NCBI GenBank assembly: GCA_051984675.1
Contig: JBPYFK010000078.1
Span: 1 to 10,999, forward strand
From: JBPYFK01 sp051984675
GTDB lineage: Bacteria; Actinomycetota; Actinomycetes; Mycobacteriales; Pseudonocardiaceae
DNA: 10,999 bases
Direction: 5' to 3'
Shown here piece by piece: positions 6,077 to 10,999 of the stretch. Numbering within the stretch: the first letter of the stretch is position 1; each line of letters begins with the position of its first letter. A program made the position numbers and the translations under genes. The notes under the pieces were generated by a model. That model was not told the DNA's origin. It searched no databases and saw only the letters and a program-made list of their open reading frames with translations.

Positions 6077-6193
6077 AGCGCCGGACGTGCCGCCAGTAGG
6101 TGGATCTCGTCTCCGGGGATAAATTCATCGTACGTTGAAAATAGTCGGCGCCCGTGACACTGGAGGTCCGACCGCCGTACGGTGCCACCTGCC

Positions 6194-6215
6194 GTTCACC
6201 ACCGGTTCACCTTGC
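6194..6215 (+). promoter_or_regulatory. PHO box (PhoP binding site) upstream of phoU
   Basis: GTTCACC (6194-6200) and GTTCACC (6205-6211) are exact direct repeats with an 11-bp period, matching the Streptomyces PHO box, two 11-bp direct-repeat units built on GTTCA. A weak third unit (TGCCACC at 6183) precedes them. The box ends about 5 bp before where the -35 of the phoU promoter should be, a good place for an activator that replaces a missing -35. Confidence 0.8.
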
Positions 6216-6242
6216 TGCGCCATGCGCGATTCGCGCGGCAAG

Positions 6243-6248
6243 TAGGCT
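6243..6248 (+). promoter_or_regulatory. -10 box of phoU, implying a leaderless transcript
   Basis: TAGGCT fits TANNNT and lies 7 bp before the phoU ATG, so transcription would begin at or next to the start codon. No Shine-Dalgarno sequence precedes the ATG, and no -35 consensus lies 17-18 bp upstream, which agrees with PhoP-dependent activation from the adjacent PHO box. Confidence 0.55.
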
Positions 6249-6255
6249 GTCCGCT

Positions 6256-6903
6256 ATGCGTGAGGTCTACCAGGAAGAGCTTCACCGGCTCACTGACGAG
6301 CTGGCTTCGATGACCGCCATGGTCGGCAAAGCCATGGAGCGGGCTACCAGCGCGCTGCTGGAAACCGATTTGACGCTCGCCGAGCAGGTCATCGACGACG
6401 ACATCCGGGTCGATGAAGCCCGCGCCCGCGCCGAGGAGCACGCCTTCGGCCTGCTGGCCCTGCAGGCACCGGTGGCCGGCGACCTCCGTACCGTGATCTC
6501 CGCGATCCACGCGGCCGAGGATCTGGAGCGCATGGGTGACCTCGCCCTGCACGTCGCCAAGGCTGCGCGGCGCAGGCACCCGCAACCGGTGCTCCCCGAG
6601 GACGTCCGACCGTACTTCGCGGAGATGGGACAGGTCGCGGTCAAGCTGGCCGAGCGCGCCGGCGTGGTCATCCGCACCCAGGACGTGGACGCCGCGCGGG
6701 GCCTGGAAGATGACGACGACGAGATGGACGACCTGCACCGCCACCTGTTCACGGTGATGATGAGCCCGGAGTGGGGAGCCGGTGTCGCGGCGGCGGTGGA
6801 TGCCACGCTGCTCGGCCGCTTCTACGAGCGCTTCGCCGACCACGCGGTGTCGGTCGCTCGCCGCGTCGTGTTCATCGTGACGGGGAAGATGCCCAGCGAG
6901 TGA
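6256..6903 (+). CDS. phoU: Phosphate signalling protein PhoU
   Basis: PhoU links the state of the PstSCAB transporter to the PhoR/PhoP two-component system and dampens the phosphate-starvation response; it acts at the cytoplasmic membrane face. The 215-aa product starts at ATG 6256 with MREVYQEELHRLTDEL, as in known PhoU proteins. It has the two three-helix repeats, each with the metal-binding signature: AAEDLERMGDLALHVA (about 86-101) and RFYERFADHAVSVARR (188-203). LQAPVAGDLRTVISAIHA is the classic first-repeat motif. Length is normal. An upstream in-frame start at 6154 is unlikely because it would cover the PHO box and has no family match. It is followed by an Xre regulator and faces the convergent pst operon. 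Confidence 0.96.
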   Translation: MREVYQEELHRLTDELASMTAMVGKAMERATSALLETDLTLAEQVIDDDIRVDEARARAEEHAFGLLALQAPVAGDLRTVISAIHAAEDLERMGDLALHVAKAARRRHPQPVLPEDVRPYFAEMGQVAVKLAERAGVVIRTQDVDAARGLEDDDDEMDDLHRHLFTVMMSPEWGAGVAAAVDATLLGRFYERFADHAVSVARRVVFIVTGKMPSE

Positions 6904-6930
6904 TCGCTGGACGGAGACGGGAATATTAAT

Positions 6931-6964
6931 ACTCGATCTCAGCACTCGGTGCTATTGATCGAGT
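6931..6964. repeat. Near-perfect palindrome between phoU and the Xre regulator
   Basis: The outer arms ACTCGATC (6931-6938) and GATCGAGT (6957-6964) are 8 bp. The inner arms AGCAC (6941-6945) and GTGCT (6949-6953) are centred on almost the same point. It follows an AT-rich palindrome TATTAATA. It lies about 20 bp before the GTG of the regulator, so it could be its own operator, or the phoU terminator (no U-tract). Confidence 0.6.
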
Positions 6965-6982
6965 TGTGCGATCCTCGTTCGT

Positions 6983-7879
6983 GTGAGTACCAGCGGTCAG
7001 AGTCCCACGGTCCACCGGCGGCGTCTGGGTGGTGAGCTGCGGCGGTTGCGGGAGAGCGCCGGCCGCACGCACCGCGAAGTGGCCGCGCACCTCGACTGCT
7101 CCCAGGGCAAGATCAGCCAGATCGAGCTGGGGCGGGTTCCGGTGCGCACCTCCGACGTGCGATTGATGGCCGAGTTCTACGGCGCGACATCGGACCAGGT
7201 GGACGCGCTGGTCGATCTCGCTCAGGGCTCCAAGCAGCGCGGCTGGTGGCAGGAGTACCCGAGCACGGCGCAGCGCCCCGGTTTCGAGACCTACCTGGGG
7301 TTGGAAACCGCGGCCAAGGCGGTCAGCTGCTTCGGTTCCGACCCCATCCCCGAACTGCTGCAGACCGCCGACTACGCGACCGCGCTGCTGGAAGCCGACC
7401 GGCAGTCCTTCGACGGTGCGGCGATCGGGGAGCGGCTCGCGGTGATCAACCGCCGGCAGCAGCGCCTACTCGGCGAGGCTCCACTGGAGCTGTGGGCGGT
7501 GGTCGACGAGTCCGCGCTGCGCCGTGGCGTGGGCGGGCCAGCGGTGATGCGCAGCCAACTGGAGCACCTGGTGCTGATGGGCTATCGCCGCAATGTCACG
7601 GTCCAGGTGCTGCCGTTCGGAGTGGGCGGTCACCCACTGATGGCGGACCGGATCACGGTGTTCTCGTTCGCGGACGCGGCCGACCCGCAGGTGGTGCACC
7701 TCGGCGACTCGGCGAACTCGCGCTTCCTGGACAAGGCCGCCGACACCGATCCGTACCTGTCCGCGTTCGAGCGGGTGTGCTCGGCCGCGCTCGGCCCCAA
7801 GGAGTCCAGCGCCTTCATCTCGGCGGTGGCGGACCAGCTCGCGACCGAGCCCGCACAGGCGGCGACCACCGCCAGCTGA
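6983..7879 (+). CDS. Xre-family regulator with C-terminal DUF5753 domain
   Basis: A 298-aa DNA-binding protein of the large actinomycete family with an N-terminal Xre helix-turn-helix and a C-terminal DUF5753 sensor-like domain. The HTH spans about 15-70 (LGGELRRLRESAGRTHREVA then LDCSQGKISQIELGRV, the recognition helix region). DUF5753 spans about 95-275, with the typical IPELLQTADYATALL (122-136) and VQVLPFGVGGHP. The GTG at 6983 has no Shine-Dalgarno sequence, so translation may be leaderless. Members often have a neighbouring DUF397 small protein; none is present here. It sits between phoU and the convergent pstB; co-transcription with phoU (79-bp gap) is possible. The target and ligand are unknown. 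Confidence 0.92.
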   Translation: MSTSGQSPTVHRRRLGGELRRLRESAGRTHREVAAHLDCSQGKISQIELGRVPVRTSDVRLMAEFYGATSDQVDALVDLAQGSKQRGWWQEYPSTAQRPGFETYLGLETAAKAVSCFGSDPIPELLQTADYATALLEADRQSFDGAAIGERLAVINRRQQRLLGEAPLELWAVVDESALRRGVGGPAVMRSQLEHLVLMGYRRNVTVQVLPFGVGGHPLMADRITVFSFADAADPQVVHLGDSANSRFLDKAADTDPYLSAFERVCSAALGPKESSAFISAVADQLATEPAQAATTAS

Positions 7880-7880
7880 G

Positions 7881-7894
7881 CGGCGGTTCCGCCG
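7881..7894. terminator. Probable bidirectional terminator between convergent genes
   Basis: CGGCGG-TT-CCGCCG, best drawn as CGGCG, loop GTTC, CGCCG. It lies immediately after the regulator's stop codon and 27 bp beyond the pstB stop on the other strand, in a 42-bp convergent gap. There is no T-run on either side. Confidence 0.5.
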
Positions 7895-7921
7895 GGCGAC
7901 ACCCGCACGGCCGACCCAGTC

Positions 7922-8695
7922 TCAGCCGAAACGCCCGGAAATGTAGTCCTCCGTGGCTTTCTGGCTGGGGTTGGAGAAGATCTTGCTGGTCTCGTCGATC
8001 TCCACCAGCTGGCCCGGCTCACCCATAGCACGCAGGTTGAAGAAGGCCGTCTGGTCACTGACCCGCGCGGCCTGCTGCATGTTGTGCGTCACGATGACGA
8101 TCGTGTAGTCCTGCTTGAGCCGGGCGATCAGGTCCTCGATGGCCAGGGTCGAGATCGGGTCCAGCGCGGAACACGGCTCGTCCATCAGCAGCACGTCCGG
8201 CTCTACGGCGATGGCGCGGGCGATGCACAGCCGCTGCTGCTGACCGCCGGAAAGTCCGCCGCCGGGCCGGTCCAGACGGTCCTTGACCTCGTCCCAGAGG
8301 TTCGCGCCGCGTAGCGCACGCTCGGTGACGTCGGCGAGGTTGCGCTTCTTCTGGCCGCTGAGCTTCAACCCGGCGATCACGTTGTCCTGGATGGACATCG
8401 TGGGGAACGGGTTGGGGCGCTGGAAGACCATGCCGATGGTCCGCCGCACCTGCACAGGGTCCACTGTGGACGCGTAGACGTCCTCGCCGTCGAGCAGGAC
8501 CTTGCCGTCCACCCGTGCGCCGGGGATCACCTCGTGCATCCGGTTCAGCGAGCGCAGCACGGTGGACTTGCCGCAACCGGACGGGCCGATGAAGGCGGTG
8601 ACGCTGCGCGCCGGGACCTGGAGGGTCACGTCCTGCACGGCGTGGAACTTGCCGTAGTAGAGGTTCAGGTCCTTGATGTCGAGACGCTTGGCCAT
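7922..8695 (-). CDS. pstB: Phosphate ABC transporter ATP-binding protein PstB
   Basis: The 257-aa ATPase powers phosphate import through PstA/PstC on the cytoplasmic face. Motifs are complete: Walker A GPSGCGKST (37-45), Q-loop at Gln92 in VFQRPNPFPTMSI (a PstB hallmark), signature LSGGQQQR (148-155), Walker B VLLMDE (168-173), D-loop SALD, and the switch His204 in THNMQQAARVSD. Length is normal for PstB. It is the last gene of the pstSCAB operon, 13 bp after pstA. The ATG at 8695 has only a weak ribosome-binding site (GAGCGAG), so translation may depend on coupling to pstA. Confidence 0.98.
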   Translation of the reverse strand: MAKRLDIKDLNLYYGKFHAVQDVTLQVPARSVTAFIGPSGCGKSTVLRSLNRMHEVIPGARVDGKVLLDGEDVYASTVDPVQVRRTIGMVFQRPNPFPTMSIQDNVIAGLKLSGQKKRNLADVTERALRGANLWDEVKDRLDRPGGGLSGGQQQRLCIARAIAVEPDVLLMDEPCSALDPISTLAIEDLIARLKQDYTIVIVTHNMQQAARVSDQTAFFNLRAMGEPGQLVEIDETSKIFSNPSQKATEDYISGRFG

Positions 8696-8708
8696 GGGTT
8701 GGACTCGC

Positions 8709-9623
8709 TCACTTCTTCTTGATGGCCGACAGGCGGGAGATGATCGTGGCCGCGAGGTTGAACAGCATGATGATCAGCACCAGTGTCAGCGCGGCACCCC
8801 AGGTGCGCTGAAAGCCCGCGTCGGTGGAGTTCAGGAACTGGTTGTTGATCAGCAGGGGCAGGTTCGCCATCGCGCCGTTGAAGGGGTCGAAGTTGATCCA
8901 CTCCGCGTACGACAGCAGGATCAGTGCGGGTGCGGTCTCCCCCATGATGCGGGCGATGCCGAGCATCACGCCGGTCACGATTCCAGAGGCAGCCGTGGGG
9001 AGCACGACTCCGACCACGGTCCGCCACTTCGGCACCCCCAGCGCGTACGACGCCTCACGCAGCTCATCGGGCACGATCCGCAGCATTTCCTCGGTCGCGC
9101 GCACGACCACCGGAACGGCCAGCAGGACGAGCGCGAGGCACATGGCGAAGGTGCTGCGTTGCAGGCCGGCGGTGGTGATCCACACGGCGTAGATGAACAG
9201 GCCCGCCACGATCGAGGGGATACCGGTGAGGATGTCCACCATGAACGTGGTGGCCTTGGCCAGCTTGCCGCCCGCGCCGTACTCGACCAGGTAGATCGCG
9301 ACCATGATCCCGATCGGCACGGAGATCACCGCCGTGATCAGTCCCTGGTACAGGGTTCCGATGATCGCGTGGTAGGCGCCGCCGAAGAAGTCGTTGGGCA
9401 GCACGCCGTTGAGCGAGTGCGTCCACCAGTCCAGCTTGATCACGCCGGGCAGGCCGTTGATGAGGACCGTGGCCAGCAGCCACACCAGCGGGGCGGCAGC
9501 GAGCAGGAAGGACACCCACACCAGCACGGTGGCCAGGCCGTTCTTGGTCTTGCGCAGCGGGCTGAGCTGCTGGAACGCCGGCGGATGGGCGGGCCTGTCC
9601 AGGTCGGAGGCCGTGGTTGTCAT
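8709..9623 (-). CDS. pstA: Phosphate ABC transporter permease PstA
   Basis: A 304-aa inner-membrane permease subunit that forms the phosphate channel with PstC. It has a polar N-terminus (1-28), a first membrane helix at about 31-56, then a cluster of helices from about 92 to 295. The coupling loop that contacts PstB is the EAA-type motif EASYALGVPKWRTVVGVVLP (190-209). GETAPALILL (228-237) and the IPSIVAGLFIYA segment are typical of PstA. The start ATG (9623-9621) overlaps the pstC stop as ATGA and is preceded inside pstC by AAGGAG, so translation is coupled. The length fits the family. Confidence 0.97.
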   Translation of the reverse strand: MTTTASDLDRPAHPPAFQQLSPLRKTKNGLATVLVWVSFLLAAAPLVWLLATVLINGLPGVIKLDWWTHSLNGVLPNDFFGGAYHAIIGTLYQGLITAVISVPIGIMVAIYLVEYGAGGKLAKATTFMVDILTGIPSIVAGLFIYAVWITTAGLQRSTFAMCLALVLLAVPVVVRATEEMLRIVPDELREASYALGVPKWRTVVGVVLPTAASGIVTGVMLGIARIMGETAPALILLSYAEWINFDPFNGAMANLPLLINNQFLNSTDAGFQRTWGAALTLVLIIMLFNLAATIISRLSAIKKK

Positions 9624-10726
9624 GGCTTCTCCTTCCCACCGGCGATGGCGCGGCCGATCGCGTTCACCGCGAAGGTGAGCACGAACAGCACCAGACCGGC
9701 CGCGATGTAGGCACCCGCGGTCATGGGGTTGTTGAACTCCGGGTAGTCCGCGGCGATCTTCGAAGCGATCGTCGCCCCGCCGTCGAAGATGCTCAGCTTC
9801 GGCGCGAAGCCGGTGGCGGAAAGGATCATGTAGAGCGCGACGGTCTCACCGAGCGCGCGTCCCAGACCGAGCATGGTCGCGCTGATGTAGCCGGAACGGC
9901 CGAACGGAAGGACGGTGGCGCGCACCATCTCCCACTTGGTGGCGCCGAGCGCGAGCGCGCCCTCCATGTGCTCGACCGGCGTGCGGGCGAAGACCTCGCG
10001 GGTCACGCCGGTGATCGTGGGCAGGATCATCACCGCCAGCACCACGCCGGCCACGAACACCGTGCCGGTGCTGTCCACGCTCACGTTGCCCACGCCGAAG
10101 ACCGGGATGAACCCGAGGGTGCCGTTGAGCCAGCGGGCGATCGGCACCAGCTTCGGGCCGAGCACCTGCACGCCCCACAGGCCGAAGACGATCGACGGCA
10201 CGGCGGCGAGCAGGTCGACGATGTAGGAGAACGGCCGGGCCAGGGAGCGCGGCGCGTACTGGGTGAGGAACAGCGCGATGCCGAACGAGACCGGCATCGC
10301 GAGTACCAGGGCCACGATCGAGGTGGCCACAGTGATCCACAACAGGTACGCGATCCCGAAGCTCAGCGCGCCTTCGACCTGCCAGTTCCCGCTGAACAGG
10401 AAGCTCGCGTGGTTGGCGCGCAGGGCCGGGATCGCGTGAATGACGAGGAAGATGCCCACCGCACCGATGAGGGCGACGATGAAGGCACCGGAGGCCGTCG
10501 CGATGCCCTTGAAGATGCGGTCGCCAGGTCGTCGCCTGCTACCTGAGTTCCCCAGGCCCCCAGAGTCTCGAAGACCCTCCGTAGGCCGCTGCGTGTCGCT
10601 GCTGATGGCTTCCTCCGGGAAGGGAGATGACGGCGCGGAACCGCTCCGCGACTCCACCGGGGAGGGTATCTCCCGGGAGGTCGCGGAGCGGCCCGTCACC
10701 GTCGAGTCGCTGTTCGCGTCTCGCAC
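9620..10726 (-). CDS. pstC: Phosphate ABC transporter permease PstC
   Basis: A 368-aa partner of PstA in the phosphate channel. The start is GTG 10726, preceded by GAGG at a short distance and 29 bp after the pstS stop. Residues 1-66 are a Ser/Pro/Glu/Arg-rich, probably disordered cytoplasmic extension absent from enterobacterial PstC. The core begins at GDRIFKGIATASG, with a first helix at about 77-99. AAVPSIVFGLWGVQVLGP (174-191) and the EAA motif EGALALGATKWEMVRATVLP (255-274) identify PstC, followed by GLGRALGETVALYMILSATG. No ATG or GTG start lies between the extension and the core, which supports the long form. The early coding region contains a strong hairpin (see 10641-10691). Confidence 0.95.
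   Translation of the reverse strand: MRDANSDSTVTGRSATSREIPSPVESRSGSAPSSPFPEEAISSDTQRPTEGLRDSGGLGNSGSRRRPGDRIFKGIATASGAFIVALIGAVGIFLVIHAIPALRANHASFLFSGNWQVEGALSFGIAYLLWITVATSIVALVLAMPVSFGIALFLTQYAPRSLARPFSYIVDLLAAVPSIVFGLWGVQVLGPKLVPIARWLNGTLGFIPVFGVGNVSVDSTGTVFVAGVVLAVMILPTITGVTREVFARTPVEHMEGALALGATKWEMVRATVLPFGRSGYISATMLGLGRALGETVALYMILSATGFAPKLSIFDGGATIASKIAADYPEFNNPMTAGAYIAAGLVLFVLTFAVNAIGRAIAGGKEKP
10641..10691 (-). repeat. 12-bp perfect inverted repeat in the early pstC coding region
   Basis: CCGCTCCGCGAC (10641-10652) and GTCGCGGAGCGG (10680-10691) pair perfectly over 12 bp around a 27-bp loop, which itself holds GGGAG/CTCCC (10660-10664 with 10670-10674). In the pst mRNA this forms a very stable stem across pstC codons 12-29, starting about 65 nt after the pstS stop. 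It could protect the 3' end of a pstS transcript or slow expression of pstCAB. Confidence 0.75.
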
Positions 10727-10755
10727 AGTGCCTCAAACCTTGCCGAATGCGGGTG

Positions 10756-10999
10756 TCACGAGATGGCATCCGCGGCGGTGTTGACCTTGTTGCGCAGTTC
10801 GGTCGGCAGCGGGACGTACCCGACCTGGGCCAGCCGGTCCTGCCCGCCACCGGCGGCGATCTTGATGAACGCCTTGACCGACTTGGCGGTGTCCGGGTCG
10901 TACCCGCCCTTGGAGCAGACGAGGTCGTAGCTCACCAGCACCACGGGGTAGGCGCCCGGGGCCTTGTTCGTGTAGATCGAGCCCAGGTCCACCTGCAGG
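10756..10999 (-). CDS. pstS: Phosphate-binding protein PstS, C-terminal part
   Basis: The last 80 codons of a gene that begins beyond the right edge; the stop is TGA at 10758-10756. PstS is the secreted lipoprotein that captures phosphate outside the membrane and delivers it to PstC/PstA. The visible part has the C-terminal pattern of the family: a GAYPVVLVSYDLVC strand region, CSKGGYDPDTAKSVKAFIKI, and LAQVGYVPLPTELRNKV near the end. Order and strand (pstS-pstC-pstA-pstB) agree. Signal peptide, lipobox and promoter (where more PHO boxes would be expected) lie outside the window. Confidence 0.95.
   Translation of the reverse strand, partial: LQVDLGSIYTNKAPGAYPVVLVSYDLVCSKGGYDPDTAKSVKAFIKIAAGGGQDRLAQVGYVPLPTELRNKVNTAADAIS

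Noticed and set aside
6038..6255. Remnant of an LCP catalytic domain after the proline-rich protein
   Set aside because: No LCP-like peptide was recognised in any frame of this 218-bp gap; it holds only a hairpin and the phoU promoter.
8673..9710. Long plus-strand frame (345 aa, His/Asp/Gly-rich) over pstA
   Set aside because: Antisense shadow of pstA; the minus strand carries the recognised permease with coupled start and stop codons.

Overview
The window looks like a chromosomal segment of a high-GC actinomycete, most likely in or near the Pseudonocardiaceae. This rests on strongly GC-biased third codon positions, several GTG starts, an apparently leaderless gene, a DUF5753-type Xre regulator, and a PHO box of the Streptomyces type (11-bp direct repeats of GTTCACC). 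The genus is not resolved from sequence alone.

Left edge (1-345): the last 50 codons of a tyrosine recombinase read toward the 3' end of a tRNA-Lys(UUU) gene only 76 bp away. This is the usual end of an integrated element (AICE or prophage) lying to the left, with the tRNA 3' half as its attachment site. A nested hairpin separates int from the tRNA, and two further inverted repeats surround the tRNA.

Housekeeping block (360-2558): a small four-helix membrane protein (DUF6328-like, minus strand) diverges from an 86-aa CxxCxG zinc-ribbon protein. That gene is followed by a DusB-type tRNA-dihydrouridine synthase, which ends at a good intrinsic terminator.

Signalling and envelope block (2559-6076): a long AT-richer non-coding stretch precedes a soluble diguanylate cyclase with an intact GGDEF active site but no RxxD inhibitory site. 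Next is a 598-aa proline-rich, then acidic, protein with a single C-terminal membrane anchor and internal tandem repeats.

Phosphate block (6194-10999): phoU (+), with a PHO box and an apparently leaderless start, then an orphan Xre/DUF5753 regulator (+). These converge on the minus-strand operon pstS-pstC-pstA-pstB, of which pstS is cut by the right edge. PstSCAB imports phosphate, PhoU couples transporter state to PhoR/PhoP signalling, and the PHO box suggests that PhoP controls phoU. A 12-bp perfect hairpin lies in the early pstC coding region, just after pstS.

The least explained items are the 2559-3085 leader region, the tail-anchored repeat protein, the pstC hairpin and the regulator between phoU and pst. 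No CRISPR array, IS element or clearly novel defence system is visible.
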